Below, in pieces: positions 47,101 to 58,981 of a DNA stretch of 64,000 nt (positions within the stretch are counted from its first letter, which is position 1; every line of letters begins with the position of its first letter). The notes beneath the pieces were generated by a model, which had not been told where the DNA came from, did not search any database, and saw nothing but the letters and a program-made list of their open reading frames with translations. The position numbers were made by a program, and so were the translations under genes. The stretch comes from Pithys albifrons albifrons (Eukaryota; Chordata; Aves; Passeriformes; Thamnophilidae). The stretch covers positions 13,545,733 to 13,609,732 of the forward strand of contig NC_092473.1 of assembly GCF_047495875.1 (NCBI RefSeq). The letters run 5' to 3'.

Positions 47101-49666
47101 TGAAGGGATGCAAAACCACCTTGCAAATCTTAAAAAAGCCCTAGGTGCTAATACCAGCTTTTTGCAGTGTCAATCTGACTGCAGCAGTGCGGGAGCGACG
47201 CTGCAGAGCTCTGCTGAATTCAGAGATGATCCTGCACTCGCCTCCTGCCCCTACAGCCCCCTCTGCCCCCTCTAACAGTAAAAGGATTACCCAAAAATGG
47301 ATTTTCAGAGGCCAAGCCCACAACGAGAATCCAGGCAACAGGAATACTGCAGGGATATCCAGGGCAGGGGGGAATGCTTAGCCCTGAGGTGAGCAAAAAT
47401 TCATTTGTGACAGTTCAGTCCTGTGGTAAATGGCAGGAGAGGAACTGGCTCGCTCAGCACTTTACAAACACTCAGTTTCAGCTCTGTGCTCCCACCTGGA
47501 AGCCTTATTTCTGCAACTGAATCCCAGGAGGGTGCTTCTCCCCTTCAGTGAGCATCATGGCTCTCACAGCCACACAGGGCCACTGGAATCAGCAGTTCCA
47601 GAAAAGGTAAGATCCAACCAAGATTTTTACGTTAAAAAAGGGCAATAACAAGAGAAATTTAGGTAATGCTACAGAAGATTGAATAGGAATATCTAATTCA
47701 GATTGAAACAGCTATTCCTAGAAGGTGGCAGGAATCTTCTTGTGAGAGTCACTTCAAACTAAGCAGTGCTCATACCTGACACAGGCAGAAGGCAGGGTAA
47801 TGTAAGTGTTTCTTTCTGTGGGTCTTGGATCCCCAGAATGGGCAGATTGTTCTAAATAAGTGAAATTCTCTGCAGTTTCCAACACTGGTTAACCCAAAAG
47901 TCATGCCAGTCGGAGAATCACATAATTTTTTAGGTTGGAAAAGCCCTCTAAGATCACTGAGTTCAACCATTCCCCCAGTACTGCCAGCCCCATGTCCCCA
48001 AGTGCCACATCTATATGGCTCTTAAATCCCTCCAGCAATTCCAACTCCACCCCCGCCCTGGGCAGCTGTGCCAGTGCTTGAGAATGCTGTAGGTGAAGAA
48101 ATTGTTCCTGATAGCCAACTTAAACCTCCCCTGGGCTCAATCTGAGGCCATTTCCTCTAATTCTGTCACTTGTTACCTGGGAGGAGACACCGACCCACAT
48201 CTTGCTACAACATCCTGTCAGGGAGTTGTAGAAAGTGAGAAAGTCCCACCTGAGCCTCCTTTTTTCAGGCTCAGCCCTGCAGCTCCCTCAGCTGCTCCTC
48301 CTGTGCTCCAATGCCCTTCTCTGGACACAGACCCCAGCCTCTAAATGTCTTTCCTGTACTGAGGGGCCCAGAACTGAACCCCAGAGGGGCCCCACCAGTG
48401 CAGAGCTGCACAGGTGCCACGTGCTGGGGACTGGCACCAGAGTGGATGGGCAGCAGGGGCAGAGCCTGGGCAAGGACAGCCACGTCCCCACTCAGACCCC
48501 ACAGATTTGGGGAGATGCTGCTGCAGGACCCCAAGCAGCCCCAGCCCTCTGCACCACCTCCCAGCAGGTCCCAGGAATTCACAACACACTGTTGGGAGAC
48601 ACGAGCAGCCAAGCCCCCAGCTGCCCACCCACCACCCCAAAACACACTCCAGCTGCACTGTGGTTTTTCCCTCTCTGCTGTGGCTTAGCTTGGATTCCAT
48701 TTCAATAAATCACAGCTCTCCTCTACACCGTGACACTTTCCCCCCTGTATGAAGAATCCCTGATTTTCTCAGAGGTTTTTGTTTCGCTTTTGGCTTTTTG
48801 GTTGGTTCTCTTTTTTAATTACTCTTTTATTGTAGCTTTCTAAATCTTTTTTCCAAAGTGTTTTTCCAAGGACTTTTCATTGCCTTCTACTGCCTGGTGT
48901 TGTAGAGTCCTTGAAATCATTACAATGGTAGGAGCTATTTAAACACTTCAGCTAAACCCGACAAAATTCTAAAGGCACACACTGGAAAATAAAAATCTGT
49001 CCTTGAGGCCAAGAGGATATTTGCCAAAGCATTTCCCATCCCCTTTCCAGCCTGTTTTCCAATGGTAAGCTTCACCAGGAAAGCAACTTCTCCTGCACAT
49101 TTGTGAAGTGCCCACTAACCACACCACGTAGCTGGACAAGCCTGAAGTCATCCAAATTCCTTGCCCGCAGCATTTTTGGGGCAGAGAAATTCAGGCATAT
49201 AAATGTGATTATTTAGCACACAGCCATGGTAGGCAGTGGGACCTTCCGTGGGTCACAGCTCCATCTACTGACTACTCCAGTAAATAACTCTGGAAAAGCT
49301 GCTGGAAGCAAGAATCATCCCCCCTGGACCTGCCTTTGGACACAGCACAGCAGCACAGCCCAAAAGGGAGAAGCAAATTCACCTTTTCTGCAAAGAAGCC
49401 TCTTGGCACAGCAACAGGTCTGGGGTCATGCCTGAACCTACAGCCACGGGGCCTCCAATTGTGGTATTTTAGTGTTTCTGGAATTACTGCTGCAGTGGTT
49501 TGAACAGAGTTACTGAAACAGGCACAACACGCGCTTGGAGCTGAGCACTCCAGCAAAGTTTGGGTCCAAGCATAAAATGGAAAACCTTGTGTTTGTTGGA
49601 TCTGCTGCTATCTGAAGTGTGGCAGCAGCTGAGCACCATGTGACAGGAAAAAAAATGTCATCTTAC
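41124..49666 (-). other. FBXL18 intron 4, distal part; no gene seen
   Basis: Contains one older CR1 fragment (47.9-48.4 kb), a small (CA)n at about 41,698-41,711, and AT-rich repeat-free blocks at about 43,190-43,330 and 46,325-46,500 that may be conserved. Other frames lack splice context. No RNA gene is recognisable. Confidence 0.55.
47914..48440 (-). mobile_element. CR1 LINE, older and longer copy
   Basis: The complement of a CR1 3' region runs from AGAATCACATAATTTTTTAG through TTCAACCATTCCCCCAG, GATAGCCAACTTAAACCTCC and CAGGGAGTTGTAGA to about 48,440. It is more diverged from the 13.3 and 22.5 kb copies and of a different subfamily type. It is inserted in FBXL18 intron 4 in the sense direction. 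Confidence 0.85.
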
Positions 49667-49825
49667 AGAGAAACTGAGACTAGACCACCGTCATGTGAAA
49701 TCTGAGGAAGATCAGGGACGTGGATACGGATCACTCGAGCCACATCTCCTACTCCAACCACCAGGCCCTTCTTGTGTGCAGAGTATTGCTCTGAATCATA
49801 AAGGAGATCACCCCTCCCATTCACA
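49667..49825 (-). CDS. FBXL18: Candidate in-frame cassette exon of FBXL18 (53 codons)
   Basis: Inside intron 4, a 159-nt open segment lies between an acceptor (TTTCCTTCAG|TGTG) and a donor (TTTCTCT|GTAAGA). It begins with one base and ends with two, exactly the phase of exons 4 and 5, so inclusion keeps the frame: Ser, then VNGRGDLLYDSEQYSAHKKG and VARVIRIHVPDLPQISHDGG, ending VSVS-Leu-Phe-Gln. Composition is protein-like, not repeat-like. If the donor is skipped, TAA follows at once. It is absent from the 718-residue human form as I remember it. It could instead belong to an unknown gene, but phase and strand favour FBXL18. Confidence 0.55.
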
Positions 49826-52800
49826 CTGAAGGAAAAAGAATAAAGAAAAACACTGCAATGATTTATCTGCCCAGAGGGAAACAATCTTTACAGTCCTCTC
49901 TACGGCTCAGAGGAGACCTTGCCCTTGCAAGCCTCCTGTTTGCTGATGAGGCTCCAGCTGAGCCCAGTTCTGCCTCGTGTTTCCTTGCAAAAGAGCCAGA
50001 GCCGATTCAGATGCTTTTAATGACTTAAATACACAAACTAGTTTGCCCCAAATAGCAGCAAACTTCAACCAGAAACTGCTCACCAAAAAGCTGGACACCA
50101 CAGGGCCTGGTTCAGAGCTGTCACAAGACTGAGAGACATGAAAACAGCTCTCTTTTCAGGCCAGTGGAACAGAAATACATAACACTAACCTCATTTCACA
50201 GTCAAAGGGGAGAGTTTGGGAATCAGTTCATGCTGTAAATCATCAGTGTGATGCAGCAGATTTAATTCCCAAGCTCCCACTACCACACCCTGTATATACA
50301 CCATCTTCCAGTACAATTCCACAGCTGAAACCAGTCTGTTCTCCCCAAATGGATCCCAGTCTCTTCCATGACCCAAACCCTCCCGTGCATCCACGACTGA
50401 AAAAGGATTGCCCTGCACTACATTGCATTTTCAAGCCCTCCCAGCTCTACCTCCTGCAGCAAACTCCTGGGCCTTTCCCATTCCCACTCACATTTCTTCT
50501 TTTCTTAGAGGAATTGGGAGTCTCTTTGGTCCCATCTCCCTGTTCAAAACCATCTCTCAGCCAAACACCACCATCTCCATAGTCCTAAAACAGAACTCTG
50601 ATCCCCTCATTGGGACCTGAAGAACACAGATCAGTTGCCCCAGCTCAAGAAAAGGAGCAAACAAAGGCTCATTGCTGTCCCTCCTCTCGCCTCCTCCTTC
50701 CCACCATTCTCTGTGTTTCCCATGCAGCATCTGTACACATTCCAAGCAAATGGAAAAAAATAAGGATAAATCACCTTATTTCCCTCTGGCACTAAGACAT
50801 ATAACTTCCAACTTGCTGCCAAATGGGCTCTTCCAATGTAAAACTTGGATTAAAGAGACACCAGCAGCACACTTTCAGAGGAAGCCACGCTGTGTGAGTT
50901 GGAGCCTCACCCACAGGTTTAAGCTCACACACAGATTTTACTGCACATCTCTCTGCCCATGGAGAAGCAGTAGAAATGCAGCCAAGAGAAAGTCTATTCC
51001 TGACTCCATCTGAAGGCACATTTGTGCAAGGATGAGAATGGGAACACTGGAGGAGTCACGTGGTTAAAGACTCGCTGATGGCTTATGGAAGACTCCAGGC
51101 TTTGCTTACACATCATTTTCTGTATTTTTTTCTTCCATTTTATTACTAGAGACAGTTGCATGAGAAGGGGATCTTTGTTGCTTAGGAGAGCATCTGCTCC
51201 CACTGCTTATCCTCCTCCTGAAGTCATAATCTTGGGTGACATCAAAATCGTTTCCAGAGCCACCAATTACAATGTCACAGAGGATTATGACTTCAGGTGT
51301 AGAATTTGCAGTGGGAGCAGATGCTTTCTTCATCAAAAAAAGAATAAAAAACCCCAACAAAACCAGCTTCAAAAAATCCTGTTTTCATAAAGTGTCTCTA
51401 TTAATAAAATATAAAAGAAGAAAATAAGTTTGACAGCCAGAACTGTCGCTAAATATAAAAATAGTTTTTAACATTTCCATGAGGCATCAGCTGCTCCTTG
51501 GAAAGTTCCCAGGGTTTAGATTATTAAGAGGTACAGAATGTAGTGAGAATCTGTACATGACAGAGAAAATGAGGGAGAAAAGACTGCAGAATGGTGTATT
51601 TCTGCTCAGTAAGTGGACATTAAAATTTTGGCCAGCACTGCAACGGCACCTCAGAGAAGAGGGAAAATAAAACACAGGAACTGTGGATTTTTGGTTCTTT
51701 CTAAGGATCCCCAAAGCACAACTGAAATCAACCCAGAAATGTTTTTACAGATATGAAACGCCATGAAAAACAAACTCAAAGAATCCTTGTTGGATCACAA
51801 GGAATTAACTCGGATGCTTCCAACGGTCCCTACCCCAAAAGGACACAGAGGCTTTCAGAGGCAGAAACAATCTCGGGAGCAGTTTGGTAGGGAGCTAATA
51901 CAGTCACAGGCTCTTCTGGATTTGATCCACGGAAACCAGCCAAGTGTAATAAGTCAGTTTGAAGCTGGAGGAAGGCTGGGGGGGAGGAGCACCCTTTAGG
52001 ATGCACTAATAACGCCGTGTGATTTGAAATTTTTATTAGAGCTTAACAGGGCATAGCAACAGTAGGTGACAAAGAAAACAGACTGAAGACGGGGAAAAAG
52101 CCTTATAGAAAAAAAATAATAATGGAAAGTCTGTTGCATGGGAAATATTTTGTTAGATGACCGCCACTATTAGGAGATTTCCAAATGCCAAGCGTAATTA
52201 AAAGCTCTCTTTTCAAATGCAGTTCACGACTCGCACACAAACGTTTCCCACCACGTGAGGCTCAGAACACTGCAAGGGGCCAAGCAAAATGCATTTAAGA
52301 ACTGCCAAACGTGCAAAGGCAGTTCGTACCAATTCTCCCCCCTCACACATCCCCCAGAAGAAAAAACCCTTCACAACAACCCTTTAAAGGCTTTGAATTG
52401 CTCTGCCAGGGGATTATCAGTAAGTGACATTTATAAGTGATTAGAGGACAGAGAATTATCTTAGTCACTTGTGGGAAAGGAGAAAAGCTTCAAGGTCAAA
52501 TCTCTCAGTACTTAAAATGTCGGCAGATGTTTTGTTTACACAAAAAGTGTCATTTGATTTATGATGGAGCTTTACATCCAGAACTTCAACTCAGCCAAGG
52601 GAACTGCAGAGAACATGGGTGGGAATGGAATCAAAAATTCATATAATACCTTCAAATACTTCACTGATTCACTCTTATTAAAGTAAGAGGCCAGTTTACG
52701 TGCCAAGCAGTTACACAGTACCTATTAGCTTCTTGGAACAAGTGCTCCAAGCCATATAGACCTTGGCAGGCAAGGAAACGAAGATAAATCTCCAACGGCT

Positions 52801-52836
52801 CCAGAAAATCCCACATCAACCCCCTTCCGCACTCAC
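49826..52836 (-). other. FBXL18 intron 4, proximal part
   Basis: Unique DNA containing the inverted repeat at 51.17-51.34 kb. A repeat-free AT-rich block at about 52,005-52,260 (TAATTAAAAG, AATTTTTATTAGAGC) may be a conserved element. No further exon is recognisable. Confidence 0.55.
51190..51324. repeat. Ungapped inverted repeat / hairpin
   Basis: The left arm GCATCTGCTCCCACTGC (51190-51206) pairs with 51308-51324. CTGAAGTCATAATC (51218-51231) pairs with 51283-51296, and GTGACAT (51236-51242) with 51272-51278. All pairs share one centre (51257), so the arms align without a gap over more than 50 bases. Weaker pairing continues outward to about 51171 and 51343. The transcript could fold into a long hairpin. 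It resembles a MITE-like non-autonomous DNA transposon or an inverted duplication; I do not recognise a named family. Confidence 0.85.
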
Positions 52837-53055
52837 CTCCGGACAATGGATTGCTGGAGATTTTTGCAAACGGTAAGAGATTCTCCCATAAACATGTGGC
52901 ACATGATGACCTCGAGGCAGCTGGCCATGAATGACATCACTGCGTCAGACTGCAGAGTCCCGCTCCGGGAGACGATGCAAAGCCGCTGGAGAGAGGAGCA
53001 GTGACTCAGTGCCTGGAAGAACTGGGCGCCCGCACAGAAGTACGGCTGTTCCAGC
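52837..53055 (-). CDS. FBXL18: FBXL18 coding exon 4 (C-terminal LRRs)
   Basis: 219 nt (one base completing Arg, 72 codons, two bases of the next codon) between TTCCTGCAG|GCTGG and CCGGAG|GTGAGT. It encodes LEQPYFCAGAQFFQALSHC then SSLQRLCIVSRSGTLQSDAV, closely like human LEQPYFSANAQFFQALSQ. It ends KNLQQSIVR. The remaining AG can join T of the last exon or T of the intron-4 cassette, giving Ser in both cases. Confidence 0.96.
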
Positions 53056-55681
53056 CTGCAGGAATAAACAAAAACAACTCAATGGGCAATTCATGCCAGG
53101 GACAGCTCTCAGACAGGAGGGAAGACAGCACATTCACGGGGTGCTGGCAAACGGATCGAGCAGCAGCCCCGGACACTGAAGGACAAGGACACAAATAGGT
53201 AGAAAGGCCCTAAGCTGCAGAATTCCGGTGCCTGCAGGGAGCAACCCTGGAATAACCCTGGTTTTGCAAGTTTTCCACAAAGTATGGTGGGTAAGAAAAG
53301 CTTTGGGGCTGAGCAGCTGGTCTATTCTGGTCCTACAAGCACAGCCTGGCTTTTGCTACCTGGCATCCACTGAGCAGGTGATGTGGATTTAGGAACGTTC
53401 TGCTCCAGTGCACAGGCACCGATCAAACTGGTCATATCTTCAGTTTAACATCTTCAATTTACTGCCTAGAGAGAAGCAGGCATGAAAAACACACAGGGTG
53501 ATGCAGAACTTAAGCCTCTGGGGCTGAGAGTGACCACAACCAGCCCTGGCAAAGGATCAGACCTACTGCTCATCCTCAGGAAGAACAACCATCATCAACT
53601 CAACCTTTACCTTAAACACTTGGCCCAGGGAAGAGAGACAGGATCTTCTCTCCTGCTAATCCAGCAGGACAACAAAATGACACAGTGAAGCCGTACCTGG
53701 CCAATGGGGGACCTGTGTTTTAACCAGCAACATAACTGGGTGACTCCCTGACAGACTCAGCCTGCAGGAAGCAGAACCTGTTCAGGGCTGGTGCCACCAG
53801 GAGAGTTCATCTGCTTAGTGCAGATTTACTACAGGGCTTCAGAGCACTTGGGAATCTCAGTCATTGGGTCAGGAAGGCCAGAGCTCCAAGAAGGTTAATC
53901 CATTAGGTGATAACAAGCTGTCGGTCCCAACCTGATCTGGATAATCTCTGCATAGACTTTTGTAGTACCCAGGGATATCTCAGCAACTTAATCCTGTTAA
54001 TTGATAAATTCTGTTTTAGTCTCAGCCTGCAACTGCTGTCGGGTGGCACTGCCTTAAGAGAGCCTAAGAGCATATCAACACTCCGGGCAATAAATGAAAA
54101 ATAATATTAAGGAAATGCGGAGCCTCTTCAATTTTTCAACAGTATTATTTGGTCACTGTAAATTTAGGACAAAAAGAACAGAATTTTCCGCATCGACAGC
54201 AGGTTTGCAGGTGAGTAATCTCTGAGACGCGCCAGCCACACTTGCAATGCCGCCCTCAACTCGCTAGATGGCAATGTTGCTTTGGAACAGCCCCTTAAAC
54301 TGGTTCCGTAGCCTGGAAAACTGGGAAGGCAAAAAAGGGTGGGAACAGCATGGAATTAGTCAAATGAAAAGGAAACTACAAAACGATCCTAAGCACATAT
54401 AAAACCCTAGATCTTAGTCAGAAAAGAGGACAGCTTCCATCGAAGCGTGGTACAAGGAGACACTCTTGTTACAGCCTTTATTCCAGGTTCTACATTCCCT
54501 CCCACCTGTTTCTTCACTCTTGGCCTCCATTTCAAAGCCTCTGCAAACCACAGGGCCCGGGCTGAGCAAAGCAACACTGCACACCCAAACCTCCTTCCCA
54601 GCCTCAGTCCTGCCATGGCTATTTACACTTCTGAAGGTTAAAGGTACATTCATGTAACCCATGAGACAGAGCAAATGGATTTCCAGCACTGCCATCCTTT
54701 GGATGAGGGATCTACATGTTCCTTGCCTGTTATAAATGGGAAGTGGCAGAACATGAAAACCCTCCTGGGGTTTTTTAGCCACCCTGGATCCCTTCACTAT
54801 TGCAGTGGATCAGGAACAGGCCCACAAACACCAAATGATGAGCAATAATTTCAGTCACAGTAACTGAACTGTGACCACAGAACGACCTTGCTGTACAACT
54901 GTCCAGCATTTTGGACCCTTTTGTGAACAGAGGATGACAATGGGACTAACAGAGCCTGCATTTTCACCAAAAAACCTGATATAGGGGATAAAAAAAGATG
55001 AAAAAAGCATCTTCCTGAAGTCATAACATTTCTGTTCACACAGTCTCGTGCAAGGAAACCACCACAGTTTGTGCCCTTTGCTTTCACAAGCACATTTTGG
55101 CTACCATGAACCTCCTTTGTGCACGGCTTAGAATCAGATCCTTGAAATCCTACCAAGAGAGGAACACCAACACAACAAACTCTAAATTTGGAGTGTTTTC
55201 AGTAAATTATCAAGAAAAGAAATAATTTTTAAAAAGTAAGATTTTAATACAAACCAAAGGCAGAAAAATATCTCGTTGGAAAACCTAGAGAGAACTCAAC
55301 ATTATCTAGACAGTGTAGGAATCTCTTCCTTCCTGGCAATTTAAGAGAAAGCCAAAAAGTCAGCAAAGGCTCATAGTATTTAACCTGCCCTGACAGGCTG
55401 TTAGCTCCAAAATATGCAGCATCCACTCTTCCTTATCTAAAAGGAAGGCAGTCACAGTACTTTTGGCTCTTAGAACACTGGTTAAAGGGCATATCCTGAA
55501 CCTTAAATGAAAACACACAATGTCTTCCCATTCTGCATAAGTCAGGAGGAAAATACCCAGTTTTCAAGCCATTGCAGCTACTTTGGACCAGAACAGTTTT
55601 AACAGCAGCCACAACAAACCATGGATGACATTTCTGGAGGTCCACAAACAAAATAGGAGATGTTGAAGGGCAGCCCCTCAC
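53056..55681 (-). other. FBXL18 intron 3; no gene seen
   Basis: No recognisable repeat. A block at about 54,170-54,330 (GAATTTTCCGCATCGACAGC onward) is free of repeats and has scattered CpG, so it may be conserved. No second exon could be supported. Confidence 0.6.
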
Positions 55682-57222
55682 CTGAGATCTCTCAAACATT
55701 TGCAGTGTTTCAGCATGTCCATGAGAGCAGACATATAGACCACCTTCCCCATCATGCCCAGGTTGGCCAAGGAAAGAGTCCGCAGGTGCTGGCACTGCAG
55801 CCCGATGTGAACGAGCCCAGAGCCAGTGAGAATATTTGGCAGCTGTGCTAAGGTGAGGCTCTGCAGGTAAGTCAATTGGCTAATGGCAGCCACCTCTGAA
55901 TCCCCCACTCTCTGTGCCCGGACACAGGGAGGCAACGAGTTCCGAATTGCTGGCTCGTTGCGGGGCATGGCAGAGGAAAAACTGGACCCAATGATTTCCA
56001 AGGTTTCCAAAAATCGGAGGCTTCCCATCAGAGCCCAAAACACCGAGGACTCTATCTTCTGATTTGCCTGGTCAGCTAAGTTCCTTGGATATGTCTGTAC
56101 CCCAATCCGAACTTTCCTTCCAAATGTTTGGGGCACCAAATTAGGTGCCGTTGGAGGCTTCTCCACGCTTGCAGCAACATCTGTGATGGAGCAAACCGGC
56201 AGTGCTAATGAGAGCAGGTGCTTTAGCCTGGACAGGAGCTGGCACAGGTGGTTCCCAATGCTCTCTGAGCTGTGATGGTGAGCTGCAGACAGGTTGAGGT
56301 GTCTCAGGTTGCAGCAAGACACTACCAGGCTTTCCAAAATGCTACTGTCAATGTCATCTTCTGCTTTCCGAAACAAAGACTCCGGAGCCAGACAGTGAAC
56401 GCAGCCACTGAGATTCAAACTGGTCAGGCTTTTAAGATCCTTCCCACCATTAATGACCCTCTGGATCAGGTGCCCACCAGATAAGGTGCATCGGCTAAAG
56501 CTGAAGTAGAAAGGGTTGTTGAACTTCAAGTGTTGCAGGAGCCCTGAGCCATTAATCCAGGCTTTGGGCAATTGTAAAGCATCCAGACATACATTTCGAG
56601 CCATGGAGTCCAGGAGGTTTTTGGTGGCTCCCGTCTCTGCAAAGCTGCCGGGGGCAGAGATGAGGAAAGCGTGGAGGTTCTCAGGTGTCCGATCACTCAG
56701 CACTGCCAAGTACAGCCTCACCACCTCCTGATTGACGTAGCCAGGAGCCAGCCTGGCATAGAAGATGCGGAGGTTCTGGTAGTGGGGCACGTTGCTCTCT
56801 CCCACCATCAGCTGCCCAGAGAGCATAAACCCCTCCCGCGAGCGGTCGAGGATCTCGAAGTACAGCAGCAGCTTCTCAAGGCTCGTGCAGCACGGAACGA
56901 CACCGTACGACGGCGTGTACAGGGTTTGCTTCAGCTCCAGGACACGGCTGAGAGTGGCTTTGCACTCACTGCTCAGCTGGCTGGCATCGAACCCCGGGCT
57001 GACATCGATGGCCAGGGAGCGCAGGTGCTGGAGCGTGGAGAGCATCTTGGAGAGCCGGAGGGAGGTGATGGGGCACCCGGACAAGTTCAGCTTCACCAGG
57101 TTCTTGCACCGTGTCACGTGGTCGATGGTGGAGCTGGGCAGCCAGTAGCACCCAGCCATGTTCAGCTGGTAAATCTCCTTCCCGATATCCCTCATCAGCT
57201 GCTTCACTTTGTCTTTGTTCAC
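55682..57222 (-). CDS. FBXL18: FBXL18 coding exon 3 (main LRR region)
   Basis: The large exon of 1541 nt, residues 74-586 plus two bases of an Arg codon. It starts after GGGTGCAG| with VNKDKVKQLMRDIGKEIYQL and ends CKCLRDL at donor CTCAG|GTGAGG. It contains most LRRs (LVKLNLSGCPITSLRLSKML, LRHLNLSAAHHHSSE, LRTLSLANLGMMGKV). Compared with human, the segment between LPVCSITD and SSVFW is the most diverged and is probably a loop. No frameshift or internal stop is present. Confidence 0.97.
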
Positions 57223-58056
57223 CTGCACCCAAACAAAACCACATTCAGTGAGATACAAGGCACTGACAGTTTCCCAGAGATGGGGATAAGAGTGGTTGGC
57301 ACTTGGATTATGTGGCTCATCTAAAGGTTTGGGGATGGCAGCCCAGACAAAGAGTAATTACACTGCTGGCAGCTCAGTGTGCCATGCTTCAGACTCCTAA
57401 AATTACACTTCTTTAGCTTTTTTAGCCTGTGCATTTCTGCACTACAGCTGTTCAGCAGCTGAGAGGGGAGTGGAAACCATCTCCATTATATACCAGAAAA
57501 TATATTTCAGCAGAACTAACTATGGAAACTTAAACTGAAAGAACTTTTCCATTCCTCTTCATCCAGTTTCCTTTTCTGGAAACAAGAGAGCCTTCCCCTC
57601 ACCTGCACTTAGTGATAGACTTCCCATAAAACACATTACCCTTCAGTCCCAACCTTTATTTCTGTTACAGCACATCCACAAATTCTGGCTCCACTGACTA
57701 CACACCTGATAACAACACACACACAAGATTTTTCTCCACAACAACATGGAAAAGATGTTTTGAGAAAATGGCAACTCAAACGGCTACAAATGGAAGGTCA
57801 CATTCACTTTCATTTTAGCTTCCAGAAACATGGAGAAGGTAAGTTTTCACTGACAGCATTTTATAAAACTAAGGGAGCACAGTTCAAACAAAGCATTCTG
57901 GAAAACAAATGCTTTTATAAAAACAGTTAATTGTGTATTTGAGTTCAGAGTTCAAGAACAGTCCATTTATGCAGACACTGGAAAGTTCTACTTGGCTTCT
58001 TTCAGAAGTCAGATTTGTTTGCACAGCTACCAGAAGAAACAAGCTGCTCTCCCCAC
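57223..58056 (-). other. FBXL18 intron 2; nothing else seen
   Basis: Unique, moderately AT-rich sequence between exon 2 and exon 3, with no repeat or additional exon. Confidence 0.8.
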
Positions 58057-58257
58057 CTTATAGTCCTTCTGAAGTAGAACTGTATGTGTCAGACTCTTGT
58101 CAAGGCAAAGTGTTGCGAGTTTCCTGCAGGTTCTCCTGACATTCAGGACAAGGTCTGTGCAAGGGACGTAGCTCAGGATGTGCAGAAGGATCTCGTCAGA
58201 GAACTCCATCAAGTTGACACCATTGCTTTCCTCCTCACTCTCCTCACTTACAACCTC
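58057..58257 (-). CDS. FBXL18: FBXL18 coding exon 2 (F-box)
   Basis: Sixty-seven codons between an acceptor (CCCCCCAG|GAGGTT) and a donor (TATAAG|GTGGGG), both phase 0. It opens with an acidic stretch EVVSEESEEESNGVN, then the F-box MEFSDEILLHILSYVP with the CRKLATLCLD core, and ends LLQKDYK. Human reads GFSDEILLHILSHVPSTDL at this place. The F-box is the SKP1-binding part of the protein. Confidence 0.95.
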
Positions 58258-58963
58258 CTGGGGGGAAAAGAAAATGAAAAAAAAAGGAAAAAGATAAAAG
58301 ATACTTGCTCAAAAACTTCAGCAAAGCTTTAGAGATATATTCCGAGTCTCACAAGGATTTTTAAAGTGAGACAAAACCAGACATCTTTTGGAAACCTGGA
58401 CCTTTAACTACTTCCATCTGCATGAAGGAACCAAAAGGTAACAAGGGGGTAGTGCCAAACCCCACACGAAGCCACAGCACCTTCACTGGCTCCTTTGCTG
58501 TTGCTGCTTTACAATGGGAAGAAAAACCAATTTCCATTTATTCCACATTCAGGAAAAGTGACTGTCCCTGACTCCTTTTGTAAATATACCGCAGCAGCCA
58601 CTTTCTACATCCTTCCTCCAGGCGCCACCCGTTTCAATACCTTAAGAGTTATATAACCATATATGTGTGTGTGTGTATATATATATATGTGTATATGGTA
58701 ATATATAAATATATTTACACACACCTCCCAGCACCGCAGCCCAGCACGGCCTCGCCCACAGCCCCTGCCACCTTCCCACACCGCGACCCCGAACCCGCAG
58801 CCCACAATGTCATCCCCCTGAGGGAACGGGGGGCCGCTCCCACCGCACGACCCCCGGGGAGCGCCATCCCCGCGGCCCCCGCCCCGAGGCCCGCCCGGCC
58901 GCCCCCGCCGCGGTCACCAAGGGGCGGCTGAGGAGCGAGAAGCCCCCCCGAGCCCCAGCTCAC
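58258..58963 (-). other. FBXL18 intron 1 with TG/TA microsatellite
   Basis: The intron between the six-codon first exon and the F-box exon. A mixed (TG)n(TA)n microsatellite lies at about 58,659-58,698. The CpG island starts near 58,740 and continues over exon 1. Confidence 0.8.
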
Positions 58964-58981
58964 CTCTCCGGAGCGGCTCAT
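58964..58981 (-). CDS. FBXL18: FBXL18 coding exon 1 (MSRSGE)
   Basis: Six codons, MSRSGE, end at a consensus donor (GGAGAG|GTGAGC, phase 0). The ATG lies in a strong context (GCCGCCATGA). Human FBXL18 starts MASSGED, so both length and residues fit. The last upstream ORF stops with TGA overlapping this ATG as ATGA. The exon was too short to appear as a frame and was found from the splice sites. Confidence 0.85.

Larger units (their letters stand above)
40967..58981 (-). other. FBXL18: FBXL18 gene, coding span of five exons (711 residues)
   Basis: FBXL18 is an F-box/LRR protein. The F-box binds SKP1 in an SCF (SKP1-CUL1-RBX1) ubiquitin ligase and the leucine-rich repeats choose substrates; FBXL7 is one reported target. 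Exons 58981-58964, 58257-58057, 57222-55682, 53055-52837 and 41123-40967 join in frame at GT/AG sites to 2136 nt, stop included. The product of 711 residues compares with 718 in human. The F-box occupies roughly residues 23-70 and LRRs fill most of residues 80-640. Strong identity with the human protein is visible throughout (for example HLRSLAIDVSPGFDASQLSS and SSAMPRNEPAIRNSLPPC), ending AEEPPNLWW. Order and strand next to TNRC18 match human 7p22.1. Confidence 0.96.

Noticed and set aside
51190..51324. A microRNA precursor
   Set aside because: The arms exceed 50 bp with a mismatched middle block, longer than a usual pre-miRNA. Human FBXL18 hosts miR-589, but neither arm resembles it as I remember it.
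56671..57324. 217-codon plus-strand frame opposite FBXL18 exon 3
   Set aside because: Antisense shadow of a real, highly conserved coding exon.
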